A stretch of DNA of 64,000 bases from Halomonas alkalisoli (lineage in GTDB: Bacteria > Pseudomonadota > Gammaproteobacteria > Pseudomonadales > Halomonadaceae), in the NCBI RefSeq assembly GCF_021412585.1, contig NZ_JAKCMI010000012.1, positions 1 through 64,000 of the forward strand, given 5' to 3'. Numbering within the stretch: the stretch's first letter is position 1; each line of letters opens with the position of its first letter. The notes under the pieces are model-generated. The model was given only the letters and a program-made list of their open reading frames with translations. It made no database searches and was not told the DNA's origin. Shown piece by piece: positions 45,088-53,964 of the stretch. Made by a program: the position numbers and the translations under genes.

Positions 45088-45978
45088 GTGCGACGCTTTG
45101 ATTTCATGACGCTCAAGCTCTTCGTGTCGATTGCCGATGAAGGCCGGCTGACCGCAGCGGCGGAGCGGGAGCACATGGCGCTGGCGGCAGTCAGCAAGCG
45201 CATCAGCGATCTCGAGTCGCTGGTCGGCACCTCGCTGCTGTATCGCCGGCCTCGAGGCGTGGAGCTGACCCCGGCAGGGCATGCCTTCCTGCATCACGCA
45301 CGCCGCATTCTTGAGGACATTGAGCGCCTTCAGGCAGAGTTGAGCGAATATGGCGAGGGCGTGAGGGGGCACGTACGTATCCATTCCAACACCTCGGCCA
45401 TCATTGCCTTTCTGCCCCAGGACCTGAGCGCCTTCTCCCGGCTCTACCCCGAGATCAAGATCGACCTTCAGGAGCGTATCAGCTCGGAGGTGATCGCCGC
45501 CGTTCGTGATGGCCTGACCGACGTGGGCATCTTCGCCGGGCATGTTGCCTGCGACACCCTCCAACTGCTGCCCTATCGCAGCGACCGGCTGGTCCTGATG
45601 ACGCCACGCGATCATCCGCTGGCGGATCGGTCGTCCATCTATCTTCACGAGGCCACCGATCACGATTTCATCGGCCTTCAGCAGGACACTTCCCTGCAGT
45701 CCCTGCTGCATGAGCAGGCGGTGCGTGCGGGAAAGACGCTGCGCATGCGCATCCAGGTGCGCAGCTTCGATGCCATCTGCCGCATGATCCATCATGGCAT
45801 GGGGGTCGGCGTGCTGCCGGAGCGGACCATCTATCGCGAGCTGGGGGATCTGCAGCTGAGCAGCATCCCCCTGAGCGATGACTGGGCCAGGCGTGAGCTG
45901 GTGATCGGCGTCCGGCAGTACGATGCCCTGCCGGTTATCGCGCGACACCTGGTGGATCATCTCACGGCCCCGGCCTGA
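45088..45978 (+). CDS. LysR-family regulator
   Basis: 296-residue LysR protein: N-terminal winged helix (RRFDFMTLKLFVSIADEGRLTAAAEREHMALAAVSKRISDLESLVGTSLLYRRPRGVELTPAG) and periplasmic-binding-like effector domain. GTG at 45088 with GGAGG is preferred since LysR homology begins right after it; ATG codons at 44986 and 45025 would add an unusual tail. Divergent from the CoA-transferase/lyase operon, its likely target. Confidence 0.9.
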   Translation: MRRFDFMTLKLFVSIADEGRLTAAAEREHMALAAVSKRISDLESLVGTSLLYRRPRGVELTPAGHAFLHHARRILEDIERLQAELSEYGEGVRGHVRIHSNTSAIIAFLPQDLSAFSRLYPEIKIDLQERISSEVIAAVRDGLTDVGIFAGHVACDTLQLLPYRSDRLVLMTPRDHPLADRSSIYLHEATDHDFIGLQQDTSLQSLLHEQAVRAGKTLRMRIQVRSFDAICRMIHHGMGVGVLPERTIYRELGDLQLSSIPLSDDWARRELVIGVRQYDALPVIARHLVDHLTAPA

Positions 45979-45984
45979 GCCGGC

Positions 45985-46755
45985 TCAGCTGTCGCGCACG
46001 ATGGTAAAGGGCGACCACTGCTGGCACAGCGGGGTGACCTCGAGCCGCGTGATGTTGACGTGGGCGGGGAGTTCGGCGACATGCAACGCCTGTTCGGCCA
46101 CGTCGGACGGCTGGAGCGAACGGGTTCCACTATAATAGTCTTTGACCTTGTCCTGATCGCCCTTCATGCGCACCAGCGTGAATTCGCTCTCGGTCATGCC
46201 GGGAGCCAGGTCGGTGACGCGCACCCCGGTACCGCTCAGGTCGCAGCGCAGGTTGTAGCTGAACTGCTCGACGAAGGCCTTCGAGGCGCCGTAGACGTGG
46301 CCGCCGGGGTAGGGCGTGTGGCCGGCAATGGAGCCGATGTTGATCACGGTGCCGCCTTCGCCGTGGGCGATCAGCCGGGGTAGAAGCAGCCGGGTCACGC
46401 TGACCAGGCCTTTGATATTGGTATCGATCATGGCGTGCCAGTCTTCCAGGCTGGCCTCCTGGGCCGGACCCTTGCCCAGCGCCACGCCGGCGTTGTTGAG
46501 CAACAGGCGGATGTTGTCGAAAGGGGGCGGAAGGTCGCTCACCACTTTTACTATCGCCCGATGATCGGTGACGTCCAGTGGGGCGACATGCACCGGCACC
46601 GTGTCGCCGAGCGCCTGGCGTAGCGCCTCCAGGCGTGATTCGCGCCGTCCGGTCAGTACCAGCCCCCATCCGGCAGCGGCGAAGCGGTGTGCACAGGCCT
46701 GGCCGATTCCCGAGGTCGCGCCGGTGATGAAGGCAATGGAAGTGGCTTCGTGCAT
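45985..46755 (-). CDS. Short-chain dehydrogenase, YdfG-like
   Basis: 256-residue classical SDR. Cofactor site TGATSGIGQACAHRFAAAGW with following Arg pair (TGRRESR), favouring NADP; LLNNAGVALG; catalytic Ser, Tyr and Lys in INIGSIAGHTPYPGGHVYGASKAF. Overall close to YdfG-type 3-hydroxyacid/serine dehydrogenases. ATG at 46755 follows GGAG. It is convergent with LysR and divergent from the second TRAP operon, so it may act on the same imported hydroxyacid. Confidence 0.9.
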   Translation of the reverse strand: MHEATSIAFITGATSGIGQACAHRFAAAGWGLVLTGRRESRLEALRQALGDTVPVHVAPLDVTDHRAIVKVVSDLPPPFDNIRLLLNNAGVALGKGPAQEASLEDWHAMIDTNIKGLVSVTRLLLPRLIAHGEGGTVINIGSIAGHTPYPGGHVYGASKAFVEQFSYNLRCDLSGTGVRVTDLAPGMTESEFTLVRMKGDQDKVKDYYSGTRSLQPSDVAEQALHVAELPAHVNITRLEVTPLCQQWSPFTIVRDS

Positions 46756-47016
46756 GATGAATGCTCCGTATGGCGTAATGGACAATCGAGAGGCTTCCTC
46801 ACGCCATTGGCAGCCGATGAAGGCCCTTCTGGTATTAGCCTTTGGTCGTGTGTTCAAGGCCTGGAGGCGCTGGCTGTGGCATGGTGTGGCATTGAGCAGC
46901 CATCGCGATTGGCGAAGCCTGCCTTCATCAAAGCCGATTTGAGCCAGCCCCGTGGTTGTTTCAAGATCAAACCACGACGATAAGCCCTCAATAACGATAA
47001 TTGTCAGGAGAGCACG
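46756..47016. other. Divergent promoter region, no gene
   Basis: The 261 bp between the SDR gene and the second dctP hold no convincing ORF with a ribosome site. They must contain the promoters of both genes. I looked for a sigma-54 site: TGGCAT occurs but the GG-to-GC spacing is off by one or more bases, so none is claimed. Confidence 0.5.
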
Positions 47017-48000
47017 ATGCGAAAGTCACTGCTAGGCTCGTTGGTCGCTCTGGGAATGCTCAGTGCCGCCCCCTTTGCCGCCGCCAGCACCATCGAGATT
47101 CAGGTCAACAACACCATGAGCGAGGGCGGCTCGGAAAGCGCCGCCGTCGAACGTTTCGCCGAATACCTGGAAGAACAGGCCCCGGGGCGCTTCAACGTTC
47201 GCCCGTTCCTGGCCGGCTCCCTGGGCGGCGAGAATTCCGTCCTCGAGCTTCTCAACCTGGGGCAGACCCAGATTTCCATTACCGGCGGCAACTGGCGTCA
47301 GCAGTATGCCCCCGAGTATGACGCCATCACCGTTCCCTTCGTGTTCTCGACCTGGGACGAGGTCGACGCCTACATGGAGAGCCCTTCCGGCCAGCGGCTG
47401 GTCGAGATTGCCGAGGAGAAGGGCGGCATCAAGTATTTCGGCACCCAGCACCGCGGCCCGCGGCAGATGACCGCCAACAAGGCCATTCACAGCCCCGACG
47501 ATCTTTCCGGCTTCCGGCTGCGCCTGCCGTCGCTGCCGGTGTGGCTCGAGGTCTGGGAGGAGATCGGTGCCCAGGTGGTCAACGTGCCGGCTCCCGAGAT
47601 CTATCTCGCCATGCAGACCGGCCAGGTCGACGGTCACGAGAACTCGCTCTCTTCGCCCTATACGCGCCGCCTGTGGGAAGTGCAGGACCATATCATCATG
47701 ACCAGCCATGTGATGTTCCCGTGGAACTGGGTGGCCAGCAAGCAATGGTGGGAGGGCCTGGATGCCGAGGACCAGGACGTGATCGCCGAGGCCATCCATG
47801 TCGCTCGCCAGCACGGCACCGAGGTGGAGCGTGAGCTCGACGAGTACTATCTCGAGCAGCTTCAAGCCAACGGCATGACCATCATCGAACCCGATGTCGA
47901 GCCGTTCCGTCAGGCTGGCCTGCCGGCCATCGAGCGCATCCTCTCCGAGATGGCCGAAGGGGTGATGGACGATGCCCTGGGTGGTGCCGGCGACGACTAG
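47017..48000 (+). CDS. dctP: TRAP transporter solute-binding protein, system 2
   Basis: 327-residue periplasmic DctP-family receptor with signal peptide (LLGSLVALGMLSAAPFAAA). Family parts: FNVRPFLAGSLGGENSVLELLNLGQTQISITGG, the substrate Arg in LSGFRLRLPSLPVWLEVWEEIGAQVVNVPAPEIYLAMQTGQVDGHENSL. AGGAGAG precedes the ATG. The gap to dctQ is unusually long (224 bp) and carries a dispersed repeat and a hairpin, probably to give more receptor than permease. Confidence 0.94.
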   Translation: MRKSLLGSLVALGMLSAAPFAAASTIEIQVNNTMSEGGSESAAVERFAEYLEEQAPGRFNVRPFLAGSLGGENSVLELLNLGQTQISITGGNWRQQYAPEYDAITVPFVFSTWDEVDAYMESPSGQRLVEIAEEKGGIKYFGTQHRGPRQMTANKAIHSPDDLSGFRLRLPSLPVWLEVWEEIGAQVVNVPAPEIYLAMQTGQVDGHENSLSSPYTRRLWEVQDHIIMTSHVMFPWNWVASKQWWEGLDAEDQDVIAEAIHVARQHGTEVERELDEYYLEQLQANGMTIIEPDVEPFRQAGLPAIERILSEMAEGVMDDALGGAGDD

Positions 48001-48143
48001 GGAATCGCTGAACAAATTGCCGAGCGAGATGAAGCACAAGGCGCCCGGAGCACAGGAACCGGAGCATATGGGGTATATGTGAGGATTCCGAGCACCGCGC
48101 AACGCAGCGATTCGCTCGTGTAGGCATTTGTACTGTGTTTCCC
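48000..48143 (+). repeat. 144-bp dispersed repeat, copy B
   Basis: Same length as copy A (38241-38384) and in inverted orientation to it in the window, but both copies point the same way relative to the transcription of their host operon: each runs with the mRNA. It begins at the last base of the dctP stop codon. The internal imperfect stem and GAGCAC direct repeats are conserved. Nine substitutions and no indels separate the copies. Confidence 0.85.
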
Positions 48144-48170
48144 TGATCGTTCCCGTCACTGACCGATCCT

Positions 48171-48200
48171 GCCAGCGGCGCCCTACGGGACGCCGCTGGC
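48171..48200 (+). terminator. Intercistronic hairpin before dctQ
   Basis: GCCAGCGGCG (48171-48180) pairs exactly with CGCCGCTGGC (48191-48200), and the stem can be extended inward by CCC/GGG with one bulge. GTTTCC follows. Likely an attenuator or mRNA-processing barrier between dctP and dctQM. Confidence 0.65.
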
Positions 48201-48224
48201 GTTTCCTGCCTGGAGGACACCATC

Positions 48225-48764
48225 TTGACGACATCCCCACCCCCCACCAGCGGTGTCGACCGGCTGGCCTATCACCTGCTCAAGGTCATCACGCGAACCT
48301 GCGACGCCCTGGGCGTGTTGCTGTTGGCCGGGGTGCTGGTGTTGATCGTTGCCGCCATCGTGGTGCGTGACATCATCGGGCTCAGCATGCCCTGGACGGA
48401 GGAGGTCGCGACCCTGCTGGCCATCTACGCGGTGGGTTTCGGCTCACTCTCCGCCTGGGTGAGAGGTGAGCACCTGCTGGTCGACCTGTTCAGCCATCGG
48501 ATGGGGGGCCTGGCCCGGCACATCCAGTACCGCCTCGTGGCGCTGCTCTCGGCAGGCTTCTTCGGCCTGGCGGCCTACGGCTCCCTGACCATGTCGCTGG
48601 CCAGTGCCCATAACCGTACCGTTTCCCTGGGCATCAGCTTCACCTACCTCTATTACGGCATCTTCATCGGCTTCGCCGGCATGACGCTGCTGGCGACCTG
48701 GCAGGCCCTGCGTGGCCCGGTGGAATGGAACGCCGTGGCGAGTTCATCCCAGGAGGCGGACTGA
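48225..48764 (+). CDS. dctQ: TRAP transporter small permease, system 2
   Basis: 179-residue DctQ protein with four helices; LSMPWTEEVATLLAIYAVGFGSLSAWVRGEHLLVDLF is diagnostic. The start is the unusual TTG at 48225, supported by GGAGG eight bases upstream and the absence of any ATG before the first helix. The stop codon overlaps the dctM start by one base (TGATG). Confidence 0.9.
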   Translation: MTTSPPPTSGVDRLAYHLLKVITRTCDALGVLLLAGVLVLIVAAIVVRDIIGLSMPWTEEVATLLAIYAVGFGSLSAWVRGEHLLVDLFSHRMGGLARHIQYRLVALLSAGFFGLAAYGSLTMSLASAHNRTVSLGISFTYLYYGIFIGFAGMTLLATWQALRGPVEWNAVASSSQEAD

Positions 48765-50059
48765 TGCAGGAACTGATGATTTTCGTGGGCGGGCTGCTGT
48801 TGCTGATGGCCATCGGCCTGCCGGTGGTGGTGGCGATCGGTATCACCTCCTTCATCGCGCTGGGTGTCACTGGCGCCAGTGGCCTGCCGGTGGAGCTGCT
48901 CTCGCTGCGCATGGTGCAGACGCTGAACAACTTCACCCTGCTGGCAATTCCGCTGTTCATCCTGGCGGCCAACATCATGAACACCGGCTCGACCACCACT
49001 CGTATCTTCGACTTCGCCACGGCGCTGGTCGGCTTTACCAAGGGTGGCCTGGGGCATGCCAATGTGGTGGCCAGCTCGATCTTCGCCACCATGTCCGGGA
49101 CGGCGGTAGCCGATGCGGCCGGCCTCGGCAGCATCGAGATCAAGGCCATGAAGGAGCGTGGCTACGACCTGGGCTATTCGGCCGGCATCACGGCGGCATC
49201 GAGCGTGATCGGCCCCATCCTGCCGCCGAGCATTGCGCTGGTGGTCTACGGCTGGCTGGCCAATGTCAGTATCGGCGCCCTGTTCATGGCGGGCCTGGTG
49301 CCCGGGATCCTGATGGCACTGTTGCTGATGAGCATGACGCTGGTGCTGGGTGCCGGCAAGCGGGTGGCCATGCCGCCGGCGACACCCTTCGATGGCAAGG
49401 AGGTCATCCGAACCGGCAGGCGGGCCATACTGCCGCTGATGATGCCGGCGATCATCGTCGGCGGCATCTGGACCGGCTTCTTCACGCCCACCGAGGCGGG
49501 GGCGGTGGCTTCGCTCTATGCGATCATCCTGGGCACGCTGGTCTATCGTGATCTCAAGCTTGGCGATCTCTATGCCTCCTTCGTTCGTACCCTGATGTTC
49601 AGCGCCGCCATTCTGCTGATCATCGCGGTTTCCAGCTTCTACGGCTGGATCCTGGTGCGCATCGGTATCCCCCAGGCGCTGGCCGGGCAGGTGGCGGGCG
49701 TCGACATGCCGACGATCATGCTGCTGCTCGCCTTTGCACTGTTCTTCCTGGTGGTGGGCTGCTTCATGTCGGTGATCGAGAGCATTCTCATCTTCACGCC
49801 GATCGTCGTGCCAGCGGCGCTGGCCGCCGGCCTGGATCCGATCCACTTCGGCATCGTCATGGTCATCACCCTCTCGGTGGGGGTCATTACGCCGCCGTTC
49901 GGCACGGTGCTGTTCCTGATGGTGGGTATCACGCGACTTCGCTACTCCCAGATCGTGATCTCGATCTTGCCGTTCCTGATCCCGATACTTGCGACCATCC
50001 TGATCCTGATTGCCCTGCCTGGGCTGGTTACCTGGCTGCCGGGGGTGATGGGCTACTGA
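48764..50059 (+). CDS. dctM: TRAP transporter large permease, system 2
   Basis: 431-residue DctM-type protein, about 12 helices. Family stretches: NNFTLLAIPLFILAANIMNTG, SGTAVADAAGLGSIEIKAM, GPILPPSIALVVYG, FFTPTEAGAVASLYA and GVITPPFGTVLFLMVG. GGAGG precedes the ATG, which overlaps the dctQ stop. The system most likely imports the acid processed by the CoA-transferase/lyase pair at 42777-44937, by proximity only. Confidence 0.94.
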   Translation: MQELMIFVGGLLLLMAIGLPVVVAIGITSFIALGVTGASGLPVELLSLRMVQTLNNFTLLAIPLFILAANIMNTGSTTTRIFDFATALVGFTKGGLGHANVVASSIFATMSGTAVADAAGLGSIEIKAMKERGYDLGYSAGITAASSVIGPILPPSIALVVYGWLANVSIGALFMAGLVPGILMALLLMSMTLVLGAGKRVAMPPATPFDGKEVIRTGRRAILPLMMPAIIVGGIWTGFFTPTEAGAVASLYAIILGTLVYRDLKLGDLYASFVRTLMFSAAILLIIAVSSFYGWILVRIGIPQALAGQVAGVDMPTIMLLLAFALFFLVVGCFMSVIESILIFTPIVVPAALAAGLDPIHFGIVMVITLSVGVITPPFGTVLFLMVGITRLRYSQIVISILPFLIPILATILILIALPGLVTWLPGVMGY

Positions 50060-50120
50060 CCTGCGGGAACGCCGAGCCTAAAACGCCTGTCTGATGTCCG
50101 AATACAGCCGGGAGATCGAT

Positions 50121-50582
50121 ATGCTTGCCAGCATCACGCGGTTCTTTCAGGAAGCCCTAGCCGAGCCGGAGTCCAGCTCCGATCCTGCGCCGACCCTGGA
50201 GCTGGCCGCCGCCGCGCTGCTGTGCGAGGTGATGCGCGCCGACTACCACACCGACCAGGCGCAGCTCGATGCCCTGCGACAGCTGCTGCAGCATCATTTT
50301 CACCTGCAGGACGCCGCCGTCGAAGAGCTGATGGAGATGGCCAGGGAAGAGGTCGAGACGTCGGTGGATCACTATCAGTTCGTCAGCCTGGTCAAGCAGC
50401 ACTACTCCTATGCCCAGCGCCGTGAACTGGTCCGGATGATGTGGGTACTGGCCTACGCGGATGCGGGACATAATGCCCTGGAGGAGCACCGTATCCGCGG
50501 GCTGGCCGACCTGCTGCACGTCAGCCACTCCGACTTCATCCGCACCAAGCTCCAGGTTCAGAACGCTGCGGGCCGCTCCTAG
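50121..50582 (+). CDS. TerB-family (DUF533-like) protein
   Basis: 153-residue all-helical cytosolic protein of the tellurite-resistance TerB-like family: LAAAALLCEVMRADYHTDQAQLDALRQLLQHHF in the first half and RRELVRMMWVLAYADAGHNALEEHRIRGLADLLHVSHSDFI in the second, with the acidic, metal-binding-type residues of TerB. ATG at 50121 follows GGGAG; an earlier ATG at 50094 lacks a ribosome site. No other ter gene is near, so stress or tellurite function is not implied. Confidence 0.85.
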   Translation: MLASITRFFQEALAEPESSSDPAPTLELAAAALLCEVMRADYHTDQAQLDALRQLLQHHFHLQDAAVEELMEMAREEVETSVDHYQFVSLVKQHYSYAQRRELVRMMWVLAYADAGHNALEEHRIRGLADLLHVSHSDFIRTKLQVQNAAGRS

Positions 50583-50774
50583 GCACTCCCGGGTTGTCCA
50601 GTCAATGCGTTGTCCACGCGAACCGGGCCCCTGAGCCCGGCCTTCGATCGATACCTTGATCCGCCTCAGGGCGCGCGGGAAAGCGTCGGCGCCGGGCCGG
50701 CGGCGCTGATAGAATGAGCCCTCGCCTTCGGTCGGGAGTCGGGGGCACCGTCTGCGCAAACCTGGAGGAGAGGC

Positions 50775-52022
50775 ATGTCTCGCGAAACCATCGTACTGGG
50801 CGCCGGCATGGTCGGTGTTTCCATTGCCTGGCATCTGGCCCGTCGCGGCCGCTCGGTGCTGCTGGTCGACCGCCGCCCGCCGGGACAGGAGACCTCATTC
50901 GGCAACGGTGGTCTGATTCAACGCGAGGCCGTCCGCCCCTACCCCTTTCCCCAGGGGGTGGGCAAGCTCCTTTCCGTTCTGCCCAATCGCCGGGTGGATA
51001 TCCGCTATAACCTCCGAGGCATGCTGGAAGCCGCCGGGCCACTGTTCGGCTATTGGCGCCACTCCATGCCTCGGCGTCATGCGCGCATCATTCCCGAATA
51101 TGCCTCGCTGATCATGCTGTCGACCCAGGAGCACGAGCCGATGATCGAGGCGGCGGATGCCGGGGACATGATCAGGAAGGACGGCTGGCTCGAGGTCTAT
51201 CGCAGCCAGGCCGGGCTGGATGCGCGCCGGCAGGAGGCCCTTGAGGCCGAGCGCTTCGGGGTGACCCATGAAGCGCTCGACCGGGCCGGCCTGAACCGGC
51301 GAGAACCCCAGCTCGCCGATCGAGCCATCGGCGCGATCCACTGGACGAATTCATGGGGTGTCGAAGATCCGGGCGGCCTGGTGGCGGCCTATGCGCGCAG
51401 CTTCGAGCGCGAGGGAGGCCGCTTCGTCCAGGCCGAGATCCAGGATGTCAGCCGGAATGGCCGGGGTTGGCGGGTGGAGACCGACGGGGGCGTGCATGAG
51501 GCGCAGGAGGTGGTCATGGCATTGGGCCCCTGGGTCGGCGGCTGGATGAAGCGCCTGGGCTACCGTATGCCGACCTTCGTCAAGCGGGGCTATCACATGC
51601 ACTACGCCGTCGATGAGGCCCGCCGGCTGCGGTATTGGATCGCCGATGCCGAAGTCGGCTATATCCTGGCGCCGATGCGTGCCGGCATCCGGCTGACCAC
51701 CGGTGCCGAGCTCAAGCCCCTCGATGCGCCGCCCCACTACGGTCAGCTCGACGCCGCCGAGCGGGAGGCTCGAAGGATCTATCCATCGCTGGGGGATCGC
51801 CTGGACCCCGAGCCCTGGAAGGGTGCGCGCCCCTGTCTGTCGGACATGAAGCCGGTCATCGGTCCGGCCCCGCGGCACGAGGGTCTGTGGTTTGCCTTCG
51901 GTCATGGCCATCAGGGATTCACGCTGGGGCCGGTCACCGGCCGGGTGTTGGCCGAAATGATGGAGGCTGAGGTGCCGGCGGTGGAGATGTCGCCATTCCG
52001 CGCCGATCGCTTCGGCAACTGA
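50775..52022 (+). CDS. DadA-like FAD amino-acid dehydrogenase
   Basis: 415-residue flavoprotein of the DAO superfamily. The N-terminal Rossmann motif is VLGAGMVGVSIAWHLARRGRSVLLVDRRPPGQETSFGNGG, as in D-amino acid dehydrogenase, and the C-terminal FAD contact is LWFAFGHGHQGFTLGPVTGRVLAEMM. D-amino acids or N-methyl amino acids are probable substrates, with electrons passed to the respiratory chain. GGAGGAG precedes the ATG. Monocistronic; the 190-bp upstream gap holds a CCGGGC/GCCCGG stem near 50623-50640. Confidence 0.87.
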   Translation: MSRETIVLGAGMVGVSIAWHLARRGRSVLLVDRRPPGQETSFGNGGLIQREAVRPYPFPQGVGKLLSVLPNRRVDIRYNLRGMLEAAGPLFGYWRHSMPRRHARIIPEYASLIMLSTQEHEPMIEAADAGDMIRKDGWLEVYRSQAGLDARRQEALEAERFGVTHEALDRAGLNRREPQLADRAIGAIHWTNSWGVEDPGGLVAAYARSFEREGGRFVQAEIQDVSRNGRGWRVETDGGVHEAQEVVMALGPWVGGWMKRLGYRMPTFVKRGYHMHYAVDEARRLRYWIADAEVGYILAPMRAGIRLTTGAELKPLDAPPHYGQLDAAEREARRIYPSLGDRLDPEPWKGARPCLSDMKPVIGPAPRHEGLWFAFGHGHQGFTLGPVTGRVLAEMMEAEVPAVEMSPFRADRFGN

Positions 52023-52035
52023 AGGTCGCCGCCTC

Positions 52036-52467
52036 TCAGGTGCCGCCGGAACGGTGGCGGCGCCTTCTCAGCAGGTGATGAACGAACTTGATCACCAGGG
52101 TCATGACATAGACAACCCAGCCCGCGGTGGCGAGAACGTTGAACAGCAGCATCTTCTGCTGTCCGCTCAGCGGGGCGATCAGCGATTCGATCAGACCGCC
52201 GAGCACCAGGGTAAGGGCCATGGGCAGGGCCAGGATGTGCATCCACATTTCGGTGCGGCGCTTGCGCACGTGATAGCGGCTGAGGTGGACGCGAAAGGGG
52301 CGGTGGACGAAGCTGACCAGTATCATCGCACCCAGGGCGAGCAGGGCGGCCAGGGTGGGCTCGATGCTGTCGAGGCGGGCGGAAACACTGATCGACCAGA
52401 AGACCAGAATCCACATCAGGCCGGCCAGAATGGCGACGATATCGGCGTAGTGGCGAACCCTGGGCAT
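52036..52467 (-). CDS. Small four-helix membrane protein
   Basis: 143 residues with four hydrophobic segments (about 8-26, 38-56, 75-95, 108-128) and a strongly basic end ([14 protein letters not shown]). I recognise no family. It is convergent with the flavoprotein gene (13 bp between stops) and divergent from pyrC. The long hydrophobic segments and high GC bias in third positions support a real gene. Confidence 0.65.
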   Translation of the reverse strand: MPRVRHYADIVAILAGLMWILVFWSISVSARLDSIEPTLAALLALGAMILVSFVHRPFRVHLSRYHVRKRRTEMWMHILALPMALTLVLGGLIESLIAPLSGQQKMLLFNVLATAGWVVYVMTLVIKFVHHLLRRRRHRSGGT

Positions 52468-52602
52468 GGCAACGTCTCTTGCGGTGAAAACGGCGTCGAT
52501 GATACGGCAATTCCACTCGGCTTGCTGCGGTTTGAGGCCTCACCCCGGAAGATTGTTCAGCCGCCACGGCCGGATGCCATTGGTCATGCCGGCTGCAGCA
52601 GC

Positions 52603-52625
52603 GCTTGGCCATTGGAGCGCCAAGC
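52603..52625. promoter_or_regulatory. Inverted repeat in the pyrC promoter region
   Basis: GCTTGGC (52603-52609) and GCCAAGC (52619-52625) form a 7-bp inverted repeat about 70 bp before the pyrC start; a TATACT -10-like box follows at about 52640. It may be a regulator site or part of a leader hairpin. Confidence 0.35.
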
Positions 52626-52693
52626 CAGCGGCGGCTTACGATATACTGTCGCTCGCTATTCCCTGCCGATCACAGCCGACTACAGGATATGCC

Positions 52694-53731
52694 GTGAACG
52701 CAATTACCCTGACCCGCCCCGACGACTGGCACCTCCACCTGCGCGATGGAGAGGCGTTGCAGGCCGTGGTGCCCGCAACTGCCCGGCAGATGGGCCGTGC
52801 CATCATCATGCCCAACCTGACGCCCCCGGTGACCACCACGGCCCAGGCGCAGGCCTATCGCGAGCGCATCCTGGCGGCCCGGCCCCAGGGCTCCGGTTTC
52901 GAGCCGCTGATGACCCTCTATCTCACCGACGATACGCCGGCGGAGGAGATCGAGCGCGCCCATGCCAGTGGCATGATTCATGCCGTCAAGCTCTATCCGG
53001 CCGGAGCGACCACCAACTCGGCTTCCGGTGTGACGGACCTGGCGCATTGCGACGAGGCAATCGAAGCCATGGCGCGGCTGGGCATGCCGCTGCTGGTTCA
53101 CGGCGAGGTCACCGACAGCGAGATCGATATCTTCGACCGCGAGGCGGTCTTCATCGAGCGGGTCATGAAGCCGCTGCTCGAGCGGCACCCGACGCTCAAG
53201 GTGGTCTTCGAGCACATTACCACCGCCGATGCCGCGGCCTTCGTGGCCCAGGCGCCGGCCAACGTGGCGGCCACCATCACCGCCCACCACCTGCTGTTCA
53301 ATCGCAACCATATGCTGGTGGGGGGAATCCGCCCGCACTACTACTGCCTGCCGATTCTCAAGCGCGAGCGCCATCGCGAAGCGCTGCTGGCGGCGGCGAC
53401 GTCCGGCAGCAGCAAGTTCTTCCTCGGCACCGACAGTGCCCCCCATGCCCAGGGTGACAAGGAGTCGGCCTGTGGCTGTGCCGGGGCCTACACGGCACCG
53501 GCCGCCATCGAGCTGTATGCCATGGCGTTCGAGCAGGCTGGCGCCCTGGACAGGCTGGAAGGGTTTGCCAGTCACCACGGCCCCGATTTCTATGGCCTGC
53601 CGCGCAACGCCGACACGGTCACCCTGGTGCGTGAAGCCTGGCAGCTGCCCTCGTCGCTGCCCTATGTCACGGGCCACCGGATCGTGCCGCTCAAGGCGGG
53701 TGAGACGTTGGACTGGCATTTGCAGGAGTGA
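52694..53731 (+). CDS. pyrC: Dihydroorotase
   Basis: 345-residue class II dihydroorotase; closes N-carbamoyl-L-aspartate to dihydroorotate in pyrimidine synthesis. Zinc ligands are in [10 protein letters not shown]; the carboxylated Lys in [14 protein letters not shown]; further His in HGEV and HHLLFNRN; the catalytic Asp in LGTDSAPHA. The start is GTG at 52694 with AGGA eight bases upstream, since the homology starts with [15 protein letters not shown] and no ATG is available. A good intrinsic terminator follows. Confidence 0.96.
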   Translation: MNAITLTRPDDWHLHLRDGEALQAVVPATARQMGRAIIMPNLTPPVTTTAQAQAYRERILAARPQGSGFEPLMTLYLTDDTPAEEIERAHASGMIHAVKLYPAGATTNSASGVTDLAHCDEAIEAMARLGMPLLVHGEVTDSEIDIFDREAVFIERVMKPLLERHPTLKVVFEHITTADAAAFVAQAPANVAATITAHHLLFNRNHMLVGGIRPHYYCLPILKRERHREALLAAATSGSSKFFLGTDSAPHAQGDKESACGCAGAYTAPAAIELYAMAFEQAGALDRLEGFASHHGPDFYGLPRNADTVTLVREAWQLPSSLPYVTGHRIVPLKAGETLDWHLQE

Positions 53732-53750
53732 TCGATATCGCCTTCCCACG

Positions 53751-53795
53751 ATGACGTAAGCGTCGCCCAGGTAGCGGCGCTGCGTCATTTTTTTT
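53751..53795 (+). terminator. Intrinsic terminator of pyrC
   Basis: ATGACGTAAGCGTCGCC pairs with GCGGCGCTGCGTCAT through about 13 base pairs with two G-U pairs and one bulge, followed by eight T residues (53788-53795). The best Rho-independent terminator in the window. Confidence 0.9.
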
Positions 53796-53964
53796 CATGA
53801 GTCTCGTCGTCGACATTCTTCCTGCAGGGTATGACTGGGTAGACTATGGTTAGGATTGAGCGCAGGAGGCGCTCTTCCTCACTCTTCGTATCTTTCGTCC
53901 ACATCGAGATACCAGTCGGTCAAACCGCTGGAGCCAGGAGGTTGTGTCAAGGAAGTGACAAGCC

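Noticed and set aside
46860..46960. Sigma-54 promoter before the second dctP
   Set aside because: TGGCAT occurs twice, but the GG-to-GC distance is not the required one in any register.
50121..50582. Tellurite-resistance locus
   Set aside because: Only a lone TerB-like gene; no terACDEZ neighbours.
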